A stretch of DNA of 64,000 nucleotides from JASHPR01 sp963842355 (GTDB lineage Bacteria; Actinomycetota; Actinomycetes; Streptosporangiales; Streptosporangiaceae). Shown piece after piece: positions 26,108-35,441 of the stretch; position 1 is the stretch's first letter, and each line of letters starts with the position of its first letter. Both the position numbers and the translations under genes were made by a program. Where the stretch lies: the NCBI GenBank assembly GCA_963842355.1, contig CAWJGC010000008.1, positions 186,001-250,000 on the forward strand. Reading direction: 5' to 3'. Under the pieces are notes generated by a model, which made no database searches, was not told where the DNA came from, and worked only from the letters and a program-made list of their open reading frames with translations.

Positions 26108-27787
26108 GATGATCCTGGCCGCGCTCCAGCCCGAGCACGCTCACCACCGGGCCCAGCGCGACCTGGCCGAGCCCGCAGATCGACGTCTTGCGCATGGTCT
26201 CTTCCAGTTCGCGGATGCGTCCCTCCGCCTCGCCCCGGCGGCCCCGGGCGCCGCCGTCGGCGAGCAGGTCGCTGAGGATCCGGTGCGCCTTGGCGGATCC
26301 GACCCGGCACGGAACGCACTTGCCGCAGGACTCGTCGCGGAAGAAGCCCAGCACGTTCGTGGCCGCCGCGAGCAGGTCCGTGCCCTCGGCCAGGACGACC
26401 ATCGCACCGGAGCCGAGCATGGAACCGGCCTCGGCCAGCGTCTCGAAGTTGAGCGGCACGTCGAGCTGGCCGGGTCCGAGGAAGTTCGATGACGCGCCGC
26501 CCGGCTGGATCGCGCCCACGGCCCGGCCGCCGCTCACGCCGCCCGCCCGTTCGAGCAGCTCCCGTGCGGTGCTGCCCATCGGCACGCAGTACACGCCGGG
26601 GCGCTCGACGTGCCCGGAGACCGCGAAGAACTTGAGCCCGGCGCCGCCGCCCGTGCCTTGCCGCTTCCACCAGTCGGCCCCGCGCCGGGCGATGATCGGG
26701 ACGTGCGCGAACGTCTCCACCGAGTTCATCAGCGTCGGCTGGCCCCACAGGCCGTAGACCCCGGGGAACGGAGGCTTGTTGCGGGGCTCCCCGCGGTGCC
26801 CCTCCATGCATTCGATCAGTGCCGACTCCTCGCCGAGGATGTAGCCGCCCGGCGAGGTGAACACCTCCACCGACAGCCGCCGCCGGCGCCCCCCGCGTTC
26901 GCTCCGACCAGCCCGGCGGCCCGCAGCGACTCGATCTCGCGCCGGATCACGTCGGCTTCCTGGCCGTACTCGTGCCGGATGAACACCCAGCCTTCCTCGG
27001 CGCCGGTCGCCGCCATCCCCAGCAGCAGGCCCTCCAGCACGAGGTGAGGCTGCTCGGCCAGGATCTGCCGGTCCTTGAACGTCCCCGGCTCGGACTCGTC
27101 GGCGTTGCAGATCGCGTACTTGGGCGTGGCCGGCTGCGCGGCGACAAGCGCCCACTTCCGGCCGGTGGGGAACCCGGCGCCGCCCAGGCCGCGCAGGCCC
27201 GAGTCCTGCAGCGTGGCGATGAGCCGGCCGGCGTCGAGCTCGCCGGACAGCAGCGCGCGCAGTGCCTGGTAGCGTTCCTGGCCCGGAGCGTACGGGTCGT
27301 TGGGCCACGGCCCGTCGCCGCCGTAGCGGCGGGCGGCCGGCTCGGCGACGTGGCCGGCCGCCGCCGCGGCGACCAGCGCGTCCGCGTCGTCGGCCGCCCC
27401 GGGGCACTCGTTGACGGCGACCGCGGGGGCCGCGTCGCAGCGGCCGATGCAGGAAACCTCGGCGAGCTCGACGTCGGCCGCGTCGCCGTATCGTTCCCGC
27501 AGGGCCGTGATGCGCTGGCCCGCGCCCTGCAGCCAGCACGACAGGTCGTGGCAGGCGTGCAGCACGACCTTGCTCGGCGGATCGGTGCGGAAGTGCGGGT
27601 AGAACGAGATCAGCCCCTCGATCTCGTACAGCGGCAGGCGCACGTCCCGGGACAGCGCCTCCAGTTCCTCGCGCGGCAGCCAGCCCAGCCGCTCCTGGAT
27701 GGCGTGCAGCGCCGGGATCAGGCTGGGACCGGGGAACTTGCCCGCCCGCGCCTCGACCCCGGGCACCCGGGCCTGCGCCCTGGCCAT
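26094..27787 (-). pseudogene. NuoE-NuoF-type diaphorase of formate dehydrogenase (FdsG-FdsB fusion), frameshifted
   Basis: Electron-transfer subunit that passes electrons from FdhA to NAD+. The N-terminal NuoE/FdsG part carries the 2Fe-2S cysteines (C79, C84, C113, C117; CHDLSC and CIGRC). It is fused to NuoF/FdsB with the FMN/NADH region GLRGLGGAGFPTGRKW and NADESEPGTFKD. The reading then switches frame around 26878-26895, next to a run of six C (26889-26894). The second frame continues LSVEVFTSPGGYILGEE through the 4Fe-4S motif CGKCVPC to 26094. One missing base explains it (1694 bases, one short of a whole number of codons). As sequenced, the product would lack the 4Fe-4S domain. Confidence 0.88.
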
Positions 27788-30765
27788 CACCGCTCCCCGG
27801 CCGGCGCGCTGGCGGGCTCGATCCGGACGGCGCAGAACTTGAACTCGGGAATCTTGCCGAACGGGTCGATCTCGTCGATGGTCAGCAGGTTGGCCGCGGC
27901 CTCGCGGAAGTGGAACGGGATGAAGCAGTTGCCGCGGCCCTCCCGGTACGAGAAACGGGTTTCCAGCACGATCGTGCCACGGCGCGAGCTCACCCGGGCC
28001 ATCTGGCCGTCGGCCAGGCCGAGCTCGGCCGCATCGTCCGGATGCAGGTACACCTGGGGCCTGGGGCTGATGGCGTCGAGCGCGTAGGACCGGCGGGTCA
28101 TGGAGCCGGTGTGCCAGTGCTGCAGCAGCCGGCCGGTGTTGAGGATCACGGGGTACTCGGCGTTCGGCAGCTCCTTGGCCGGCAGCCACTCCGCGGGCAC
28201 CAGGTGGGCCAGGCCGTCGGGGGTGTTGAACCGCTCGCCGAACATCACCACGGTCCCGTCACCGTGCTCGGGATCGGGATTCGGGTAGAGCTTGCCGGTG
28301 GACCCGAGATTGTCGTAGCTCAGGTTGGTGTAGCTGCGCATCACCGAGACGATCTCGTCGAAGACCTCGCGGGGAGACGAGTAGCTCCAGCCGAGCCCGA
28401 TCCGGTTGGCGATGTCCTGCACGACCTCCCAGTCCACCCGGGCCTGGCCCGGCGGGTCGAGCACCTTCCGGCCGAGCTGCACCCGGCGGTCGGTGTTGGT
28501 GTACGTGCCGTCCTTCTCCAGATAGGAGGAGGCGGGCAGGATGACGTCGGCGAACTCCGCGGTCTCGGTCAGGAAGATGTCCTGGACGACCAGGAAGTCC
28601 AGGGCGGACAGGGCCTTGCGGACCTTGTTGATGTTGGGGTCGGACAGGAACGGGTTCTCCCCCATCATGTACATGCCCCGTACGCCGCCCTTGAGCGCCG
28701 AGCCGATGATCTCGGTTACGGTCAGCCCCCGCTGGGGGTCCAGGTCCGCGGTGCCCCAGGCCCGCTCGAACCGGGCGCGGACGCCCGGGTCGTCCGCCTT
28801 CTGGTAGTCCGGGTAGAACATCGGGATCAGGCCCATGTCGGACGCGCCCTGCACGTTGTTCTGCCCGCGCAGCGGATGCAGCCCGCTGCCGGGCCGCCCG
28901 ACGTTCCCGGTGATCGCGCACAGGGCGATAAGGCAGCGGGCGTTGTCGGTACCGGTGGTGTGCTGGGAGATGCCCATGCCCCAGAAGATGATCCCGGCTC
29001 CGGCCTCGCCCCAGGCGCGCGCCACTCGCCGGATCACGTCGGCGGGCACCCCGGTGATCTGGGCGGCCCGCTCCGGCGGGTAGTTCTTGACGGTCTCGGC
29101 GAGGGCGGCGTAGTTCGAGGTCCGGTTCTGGATGAACTCGCGGTCGGTCAGCCCCAGCCTGATCACCTCGTGCATGACGCCGTTGTAGAACGCGACGTCG
29201 GTGCCCGGCTTGATCTGGCAGAAGATGTCGGCGTGGTCGGCCATCTTGTCGGCCCGGGGGTCGACGTAGATGATCGTCGTGCCGCGCCGGCGGGCCTGCT
29301 TGAAGAACGATGAGGCGACCGGGTGGTTCGCCGTCGGGTTGCTGCCGGTCACGATGGCCACGTCGGCGTTCACCACGTCGCCGTACGTGGTGGAGACGGC
29401 ACCGGAGCCGATCCCCTCGAACAGCGCGAACACGCTGGAGGCGTGGCACAGCCGGGTGCAGTGGTCCACGTTGTTGGTGTGGAAGCCGGTCCTGATCAGC
29501 TTCTGGAAGAGGTAGGCCTCCTCGTTGGAGCACTTGGCCGACCCGAACCCGGCGATCGCGCCCGGGCCGCCCGCGGCGTGGATCTCGGCCAGCCGCCGGG
29601 CCACCAGGTCCAGTGCCTCGTCCCAGGTGGCCTCGCGGAAGTGCGGCAGCACCTGGGCGTAGTCGACCAGCCCGCCAGGCCTGCGCCTGCGCCGCCGCTC
29701 CCCGGCGTCCCCGTTCTTCCCCGGGCCGCGCCCGCCGTCCTGGCCGTTGCCGCCCGGCGGCCGGATCCCGGCGCCCGCGGCGGCACCGACGATTCCGCCG
29801 CCGCGATCACCCTCCGGCCCGTTCATTTCGCCGCGCACGTCAGCCGAGAGCGCGCCCTTGGGGTAGGCGGACTCGCGGCGGATCAGCGGGGTGGTGAGCC
29901 GCTGAGCCGACGCGGCATAGTCCCAGCCGTAGCGGCCCTTGACGCACAGCCGGCTCTTCGAGCCCGGCTGGTCCCGGCCCTCGGCGAAGGAAATCGCCCC
30001 CCGCTCCCGGTCGACGTGGTAGGTGAGGGCGCAGCCGACGCCGCAGTACGGGCAGACGCTGTCGACCGCGTCAAGCTCGCTGCGGGGCCGGATCGGGATG
30101 TTACGGATCGGCTTGTTGGTCAGCGCCCCGGTCGGGCAGGCGGCGACGCACTCCCCGCAGGTCACGCACGACGACGCGCCCATCGGGTCGTTCAGGTCGA
30201 AGGCGATCCTGGTGGCGTAGCCCTTGCCGCTGCGGCCGATGACGTCGTTGCCCTGGATGTCGTCGCAGGCGCGGACGCAGCGGTCGCAGAGGATGCACGC
30301 GTCGTGGTCCACCGCGATCACCGGGTTGGAGAGGTCGGCCCCGCGACCCGAGGCGGTGGGGATCCCGCCCGGGCCGCTGAGGCCAAAGCGTTCCGCCAGG
30401 GCGAGCAGTTCGTTGTCCGCTGTGGTGGTCTGCTTGGGATCGCGCTCGCGGGCCGGCTGGTCGGCGAGCAGCAGCTCGGTGAGCGTGGCGCGGCTGCGTT
30501 CGACGTCGGGCGTGGCCGTCTTGACGTCCATACCGTCCTCGCACGGGCGCACGCAGGCGGCGGCGTAGGCGCGGGCCCCGACGTCCACCACGCACATGCG
30601 GCAGACGCCCACGGGGTCGAAGCGCTCGTCGTGACACAGGACCGGGATGTCGATCCCGGCCTCCCGGGCCGCGGTCCAGATCGTCGTGCCCTCGGGCACG
30701 GTGACCTCGACGCCGTCAATCCTCAGCGTGACCGTCCGGGCCGTGACGGGAGCATGAATGACCAT
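27787..30765 (-). CDS. fdhA: NAD-linked formate dehydrogenase, molybdopterin catalytic subunit
   Basis: 992-aa catalytic subunit oxidising formate to CO2. Order: 2Fe-2S ferredoxin domain (C44, C55, C58, C71), two 4Fe-4S sites (CILCDRC and CVTCGEC), the Mo-associated cluster (CPYCGVGC, ~240), then the bis-MGD domain with catalytic Cys440-His441 (TRLCHASS). Cys replaces selenocysteine. Residues ~300-372 are a Gly/Arg-rich low-complexity insert absent from most relatives. The stop overlaps the diaphorase start (TGATG). ATG 30765 has no clear ribosome binding site; GTG 30780 or 30792 are alternatives. Confidence 0.93.
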   Translation of the reverse strand: MVIHAPVTARTVTLRIDGVEVTVPEGTTIWTAAREAGIDIPVLCHDERFDPVGVCRMCVVDVGARAYAAACVRPCEDGMDVKTATPDVERSRATLTELLLADQPARERDPKQTTTADNELLALAERFGLSGPGGIPTASGRGADLSNPVIAVDHDACILCDRCVRACDDIQGNDVIGRSGKGYATRIAFDLNDPMGASSCVTCGECVAACPTGALTNKPIRNIPIRPRSELDAVDSVCPYCGVGCALTYHVDRERGAISFAEGRDQPGSKSRLCVKGRYGWDYAASAQRLTTPLIRRESAYPKGALSADVRGEMNGPEGDRGGGIVGAAAGAGIRPPGGNGQDGGRGPGKNGDAGERRRRRRPGGLVDYAQVLPHFREATWDEALDLVARRLAEIHAAGGPGAIAGFGSAKCSNEEAYLFQKLIRTGFHTNNVDHCTRLCHASSVFALFEGIGSGAVSTTYGDVVNADVAIVTGSNPTANHPVASSFFKQARRRGTTIIYVDPRADKMADHADIFCQIKPGTDVAFYNGVMHEVIRLGLTDREFIQNRTSNYAALAETVKNYPPERAAQITGVPADVIRRVARAWGEAGAGIIFWGMGISQHTTGTDNARCLIALCAITGNVGRPGSGLHPLRGQNNVQGASDMGLIPMFYPDYQKADDPGVRARFERAWGTADLDPQRGLTVTEIIGSALKGGVRGMYMMGENPFLSDPNINKVRKALSALDFLVVQDIFLTETAEFADVILPASSYLEKDGTYTNTDRRVQLGRKVLDPPGQARVDWEVVQDIANRIGLGWSYSSPREVFDEIVSVMRSYTNLSYDNLGSTGKLYPNPDPEHGDGTVVMFGERFNTPDGLAHLVPAEWLPAKELPNAEYPVILNTGRLLQHWHTGSMTRRSYALDAISPRPQVYLHPDDAAELGLADGQMARVSSRRGTIVLETRFSYREGRGNCFIPFHFREAAANLLTIDEIDPFGKIPEFKFCAVRIEPASAPAGER

Positions 30766-30801
30766 AAAGTCAGTATCCACCTGTTCTGCCACGGTGACGC
30801 T

Positions 30802-30877
30802 GTGCCAGCCGCGACGGCGGCCTTCGCAGGCCCGAGCGGATGGCACGCGGGGGGGCCCTGGGGGGTCGTCCCCCCCG
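30802..30877. repeat. Dispersed intergenic hairpin repeat, copy B
   Basis: Second copy of the element at 7334-7437: GTGCCAGCCG pairs with CGGATGGCAC with one mismatch, the loop shares CCGCGACGGC, GGCCTT and CCCGAGCGGATGGCA, and the G-run/C-run second hairpin follows. It fills the gap between the AOR stop and the fdhA start, where it may terminate or attenuate transcription between these two genes. Confidence 0.75.
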
Positions 30878-30879
30878 GG

Positions 30880-32685
30880 CTAGCAGAGCCGGAGGTCGGC
30901 AAGGCCGGCCGGGCCGGGCCGGCCTTGGGCGTCCAGGCCCCGGGCGGCGTAGTAGCCGTCGATCATGCCGCGCAGCCGCTCCGGGGTGAGCGCCGCGACC
31001 CGGCCGGACGCCACCCGAACCGGCTCGGACAGCAGCCGCTCCGGCAGCCAGTCGTCCGCGGGCTGCCAGCCCTCCCGGATGTTGTAGACCCGCTTGGCCA
31101 TCACGATCCGCCGCGCGGTCTGCCGGAGCTCGGCGCCGTCGGCATCCCAGCCGGTCACCGCGGCCAGCAGAGCCGCCCACTCGTCGAACGGCTCGCTGAA
31201 CACGCCGCGCAGGAACTTGCACAGGATGAGGGAATCCATGATCGCGGCCCGGTCCTCGGTCTCGACCGCCGCCGCCACGTGCTCCCGGCCGCCGGCCAGC
31301 CGGTCGTGGCCCCCGGCCAGGTCGGCCTCGTAGGCACCGGAGCGGTTGTGATCGGCGCCCCGGGGGTTCACCGCCAGGCCCAGGGCCATGGCCTGCATGG
31401 TGCGGGGCTCGTAACCGGGCAGTTCCAGCCCCTTGACGTGCGGCGCGAACGCGGCCGAGCCGCCGCCGACCAGCTCGGCGGCGCGCCGGGAGCCCTCGGC
31501 GAGCAGCTCGCCCAGGCCCTGCCGCGCGCCGACCTCGTCCAGCGCCCGCATCAGCCCGTCGCCGTCGCCGAACCGCAGCCAGGGCGCGTCGATCAGGCCC
31601 ATCTCCGCGCACTCCATCGCCCAGGCGATGGTGCCGCCCGCTGAGATGGTGTCCAGCCCGAGCTCGTCGCATCGCCCGCTGGCCGCGAGCACCGCATCGG
31701 GATCGGACACACCGCACATCGGGCCGAGCGCGAAGACGTTCTCGTACTCCACCCGGATCTTCTGCCCCCGCCCCCCGCCCTCGCCGCGGGCGGCGTAGAT
31801 GTGCTCGCAGCCGATCGTGCACGACGCGCAGCTGTTGCGGGCCACGCCGCGCAACGCGGCCAGGTCCTCGGCGGCGAGCCGCGGTGCCCCGGAGAACGTC
31901 GCGGCCTGGAAGTTGCGGGTCGGCAGGGTGCTGATCGCGTTGAACGCGAGCAGGTTGGCCAGCGTGCCGAGCTCGCGGTACTTCGCGGTGGCGGGGCCGA
32001 ACGAACGGGCGCGCAGGTCGCGCGCGGCCGCGAGCACGGCCTGCGGATCCGCCGCCGCGACCTTGGTCGCGGCGCGCACGGCGATCGCCTTGAGCCGCTT
32101 GGCGCCCATCACGGCGCCCAGCCCGCCGCGCCCGGCGTGCCGCCCGTCGTGGGAGATCGTCGCGTAGCGCACGAGGTGCTCACCCGCCGGCCCGATGGCG
32201 GCCGCGCGCCAGCCGCGCCCCAGGCGCTCCCGCAGCCGCTTCTCCGCGTCGGCAGCCGGTAGCCCCCACAGGTCGGCGGCGTCGAGGAGACGCACGCCGT
32301 CCCCGTCGACCAGCAGCACGGAAGGCCCGGAGCAGGCACCCCGGATCACGATCGCGTCATGGCCGGTGAGCTTGCCGGAGATCGCGAAGTGGCTCGAGGC
32401 CAGCGCGTCGTTGAGCATGCCCGTCAGCGGTGACTTGGCCACCACGGCGAACTTGGCGCTCGTGGTCAGGGGCGTGCCCACCAGCGGCGAGAACACGAAG
32501 GCCAGCGGTGCTTCCGGGGCCAGCGGATCGACGCCGGGCGGGCTCAGGCGGTGCATCAGCCACGCCCCCAGCCCGGCACCGCCGAGGTAGGCCCGCAGCA
32601 GGTCGTCGCCCAGCGGCAGCACGCTCGCCGTGCCGCTCCCGGCCTCCACGACGAGCGCTTGTCCGAAGTAGCCGCCGGCCGCCAC
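30880..32685 (-). CDS. Aldehyde:ferredoxin oxidoreductase (AOR) family protein
   Basis: 601-aa tungsto- or molybdopterin enzyme, oxidising aldehydes to acids or the reverse with ferredoxin-like partners. The N-terminal domain has YLGGAGLGAWLMHR and the pterin-binding GRGGLGAVMGAKRLKAI (~186-202). The 4Fe-4S site is C286-x2-C289-x3-C293 (CASCTIGC) with a late Cys in LILCKFLRG. AKFAVVAKSPLTGMLNDA fits the family. GTG 32685 lies five bases after the mobA-moaD stop, so the genes are coupled. AOR proteins are commonest in anaerobes; the physiological aldehyde is unknown. Confidence 0.9.
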   Translation of the reverse strand: MAAGGYFGQALVVEAGSGTASVLPLGDDLLRAYLGGAGLGAWLMHRLSPPGVDPLAPEAPLAFVFSPLVGTPLTTSAKFAVVAKSPLTGMLNDALASSHFAISGKLTGHDAIVIRGACSGPSVLLVDGDGVRLLDAADLWGLPAADAEKRLRERLGRGWRAAAIGPAGEHLVRYATISHDGRHAGRGGLGAVMGAKRLKAIAVRAATKVAAADPQAVLAAARDLRARSFGPATAKYRELGTLANLLAFNAISTLPTRNFQAATFSGAPRLAAEDLAALRGVARNSCASCTIGCEHIYAARGEGGGRGQKIRVEYENVFALGPMCGVSDPDAVLAASGRCDELGLDTISAGGTIAWAMECAEMGLIDAPWLRFGDGDGLMRALDEVGARQGLGELLAEGSRRAAELVGGGSAAFAPHVKGLELPGYEPRTMQAMALGLAVNPRGADHNRSGAYEADLAGGHDRLAGGREHVAAAVETEDRAAIMDSLILCKFLRGVFSEPFDEWAALLAAVTGWDADGAELRQTARRIVMAKRVYNIREGWQPADDWLPERLLSEPVRVASGRVAALTPERLRGMIDGYYAARGLDAQGRPGPAGLADLRLC

Positions 32686-32690
32686 CGTGA

Positions 32691-33533
32691 TCAGCCGCCG
32701 GCGTCCGCGGCCAGGAAGAACACCGTGTCGCCGGTGGCCAGCGGCGTGTCGCCGTCCCGGGTGATCTGGTCGCCGTTGAGCGCGGCGACGACGTGGGGGC
32801 CGAAGGTGACACCGGCCGCGGCCGCGGCGCCGGCCACGGTGGCCGCGCGGACCGGCTGCGGGCCGCGGTGGCCCTGGGCCAGCGTCCCGAACCGCTGGAT
32901 CGTGACCTCCGGGGCCGGACGAGCGCGGGCCGCCTGGTAGCCGGCCGGCTCGTTGACGTTGATCACCGAGTCGAGATCGGGGTCCAGCGCGGCCAGGACC
33001 GGGTCGCCGCGCAGCGCGACCTCGTCCAGCCGGGCGACCGCGCACTCGTCGAACAGGAACGCCGGGCGCAGCCGCCGTTCCTGGACCAGCCGCTCGGCCA
33101 CCGGGGCCAGCTTGGTGCGGTAGGCCGCGGCCAGGGGCTGGGGATGACCGCGGGCGATCGGCAGGGCCACGTCCGCTCCGTCGTCCGCCGCGCGCAGTAC
33201 CCGCCGCACGAAGGCCGGGTGCAGGAACGGCAGATCGGTGGAGCAGACGAAAGCGATCTCGGCCCGCTCGGCCGTGGCGGCCAGGCCGGCGGCCAGCCCC
33301 TGCACCGGGCCCAGGCCCTCGTGCGGATCGTCGACCACGTCCGCCTGCGACGGCAGCGCGGGAAGGGCCTGCCCCGGGGCCCGGACCACGACGACGGGCC
33401 CGTCGGTCACCCGCGCCAGGATGCCGACGGTCCGGCGCAGCAGCGTCGAGCCGTGCCACTCGAGGGCCGCCTTGGGCGTGCCCATCCGGGACGATCGCCC
33501 GCCGGCCAGCACGATCCCGGCGAAACTCGACAT
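32691..33533 (-). CDS. mobA: MobA guanylyltransferase fused to a MoaD/ThiS-like sulfur carrier domain
   Basis: 280 aa. Residues 1-~195 are MobA, which makes Mo-bis-MGD from Moco and GTP (AGIVLAGGRSSRMGTPKAALEW, VCSTDLPFLHP, INVNEPAGY). Residues ~208-280 look like a MoaD/ThiS ubiquitin-fold domain (VTIQRFGTLAQ, VAALNGDQITRDG, LATGDTVFFL) ending in the terminal Gly-Gly used for thiocarboxylation. The fusion is uncommon. It heads the Mo cluster and directly precedes the AOR gene. The MobA assignment is firm; the MoaD one rests on fold-like spacing and the GG end. Confidence 0.88.
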   Translation of the reverse strand: MSSFAGIVLAGGRSSRMGTPKAALEWHGSTLLRRTVGILARVTDGPVVVVRAPGQALPALPSQADVVDDPHEGLGPVQGLAAGLAATAERAEIAFVCSTDLPFLHPAFVRRVLRAADDGADVALPIARGHPQPLAAAYRTKLAPVAERLVQERRLRPAFLFDECAVARLDEVALRGDPVLAALDPDLDSVINVNEPAGYQAARARPAPEVTIQRFGTLAQGHRGPQPVRAATVAGAAAAAGVTFGPHVVAALNGDQITRDGDTPLATGDTVFFLAADAGG

Positions 33534-33623
33534 GATCCGATCCTACGGTGCCCGCGGAGGCAGGCGGGAACCCGCGAGCGCCGGGACGCAGGGCACGGGC
33601 GCGGTAAGCGGGGCGCGAGATCC

Positions 33624-34458
33624 TCAGCGACGGGGAGCCGGGCTGGCGGCCCACTGCTGTCGCCCGCCCTGGTGAATCGCCGCGCAGATCCGGTCCCGCA
33701 GCGAGTTGGCCTCGTGGTCGGTCAGGGTCCGCTCCAGGTGCCGGAGCACCACGCGCACCAGCAGGTTGCGCTGACCGGGCCGGGCGCCCAGGCGGAGGGC
33801 CGCCGCTGCGGGCAGATCCTCGTAGGCGGTCGAGGACCGGACCGTCACGTCCTCCACGCAGTCGGCGTCGGCCCCGAGCGCGTCCCGGATCCGGTCCCCC
33901 AGCGTCTCGTCGTCAGCGCCGGGGTCGACGGCCACCGACAGGTCCCGGCGGACCGCCGGCATCGCCGACACCGGCCGGTACGGCCCCAGGTCCCGCATCT
34001 GGCTCGCGACACGCGGATCGGCCGACCGCAGCAGCCGGATATCGGGAATCCCCTTGCGCAGCATCAGCAGCCGGTCCAGGCCCAGGCCGAGGGCCAGGCC
34101 GTGGTGACCCGCGAGGCCCGCCCGGGCCAGGACGCCGGCCGGCGGCCAGGTGGCGCAGCGCGGGCGGAACCATCGCGGTGGCGTGGCTGCGCAGCACGCG
34201 CCGGTCGTCTACGTAGCGCGTATACCGGGCCTCCCGGGTGACGGCGGCCGGCTGGTAGCCGAGGTGGTCGTAGTTGTCGGCGATGGTCACGATCCTGGGA
34301 CCACGGCACCAGCGGACCGCGCAGTCCCACGCGCTCGCCAGCGCGGTGACGGCCAGGTCGGCGAGTTGCTGGATGGCGTGCGGTCCGGCGGACGGATCGG
34401 ACAGGTCGGTGATCGCAAGATCGCGCGCAAGCTGCGCGGAGGTGAGACAGGTGGGCAT
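33624..34458 (-). pseudogene. Phenylalanyl-tRNA synthetase-like protein, frameshifted
   Basis: Class II synthetase core plus FDX-ACB anticodon-binding fold in one ~278-residue chain, far shorter than either true PheRS subunit. The first frame (MPTCLTSAQLARDLAITDL to LRSHATAMVPPALRHLA) contains a motif 2-like stretch. The second continues AGLAGHHGLALGLGLDRLLM (motif 3) and RKGIPDIRLLRS, then the FDX-ACB domain (RRDLSVAVD onward). The switch falls near 34134-34150 and one extra base explains it. Lacking the tRNA-binding parts, it is probably a paralogue with a non-canonical role. Confidence 0.78.
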
Positions 34459-34548
34459 CGGGACTCCTGGTGACGGACGGCGGGCTGGGGGAATGACCCT
34501 CCCGGCTCCAGCCGCCGGATCTCCAGGCGCGCGCTACCGCGTGCTGAC

Positions 34549-34580
34549 GCCTCCCGACGGCCAGTGACAGGCCGGGAGGC
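34549..34580. promoter_or_regulatory. Hairpin between TMEM175-type and PheRS-like genes
   Basis: 8-bp inverted repeat GCCTCCCG (34549-34556) with its complement at 34573-34580. It may end the TMEM175-type message or act in the leader of the PheRS-like gene. No T-run. Confidence 0.45.
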
Positions 34581-34657
34581 AGCGAAATCGCCGCGCGATC
34601 ACCGTGTCCACGGGAGCAACGATACCCGGTGATACGCCTCCAGCGCCGCTTCTGCCG

Positions 34658-35326
34658 TTAACCAGGCTGTTCATGTTCCTCAGCGAAGAACCAGACAAAT
34701 ATCAGCCGGGTAAGGGGAAATACAAAAACCCACACTATCTCAGCAGCATAAGGGGCAAACAAGGCAATTGGCAGCGTCAGCACGAAGAACACCGGTGCCG
34801 ACAGGCTGCGGGCGCGCATGGCCCTTACCTGCGCAGGCAGGACGTCCGGCCGCAACAGCCTTCCCCGGCCGGATGCGTACCACCAGTAGGCCATGGAGGC
34901 GATTGAAGCCAGGGCCACCGAGATGGCATAGAGAACCGCCGCCGCCGGTGACCCGAAGTGCTGTCCCAGTACAGCGGTGGGAAACGGCAGGAACGCCACG
35001 AACATGAGCAGCAGCAGGTTAAGCCACACCAGCGCGGCGTCGTCGCGGGCGATGAGCCGGAAGGCCAGCCGGTGTGTCCCCCAGAACCTGGCGATCACCA
35101 CAAAGCTCAGGAGATAGGCCAGGTAACGGGGCCAGAGCGCCAGCAGCGCCTTGGGCAGGCCGGCGTTGCTCGTCGTGGCCGGCCCGGCGATCTCAAGAAC
35201 CAGCAGGGTGAGGGCGATGGCGAACACGCCATCGGACAGCGCCAGGATCCGGCCGATGCCCTCCTCCGCCACTTCATCGTCCTCATGGCGCGGCAGCTTC
35301 CACAGCCGGTCCGGCAGCTTCCTCAC
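34658..35326 (-). CDS. TMEM175-type potassium channel family protein (DUF1211)
   Basis: 222 aa, six predicted helices. The hallmark first-helix motif R-x-x-x-F/L-S-D-G-V-F appears as RILALSDGVFAIALTLL (residues ~26-42). Bacterial members have one such repeat and tetramerise into leak-like K+ channels. The last ~150 bases of the gene are visibly less GC-rich than neighbouring genes, and the following 200 bases hold no gene, which may indicate acquisition. Transcribed alone on the minus strand. Confidence 0.85.
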   Translation of the reverse strand: MRKLPDRLWKLPRHEDDEVAEEGIGRILALSDGVFAIALTLLVLEIAGPATTSNAGLPKALLALWPRYLAYLLSFVVIARFWGTHRLAFRLIARDDAALVWLNLLLLMFVAFLPFPTAVLGQHFGSPAAAVLYAISVALASIASMAYWWYASGRGRLLRPDVLPAQVRAMRARSLSAPVFFVLTLPIALFAPYAAEIVWVFVFPLTRLIFVWFFAEEHEQPG

Positions 35327-35441
35327 CCGATCGCCCTCCGCTGGGCGTGGTCGGCCCGAACCGGCCGACCTGGGCCTTAGCTTGCCACCCCGGAGGGACG
35401 GCCGGCTGCCGGACCGACGTCGTTCGAGGTCCTCGGCCGGG

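Noticed and set aside
27787..30765. Selenocysteine codon in fdhA
   Set aside because: The active-site codon encodes Cys and the frame is open with no internal TGA.
33624..34660. T-box riboswitch upstream of the PheRS-like gene
   Set aside because: No T-box core sequence or specifier stem is visible; only one short hairpin.
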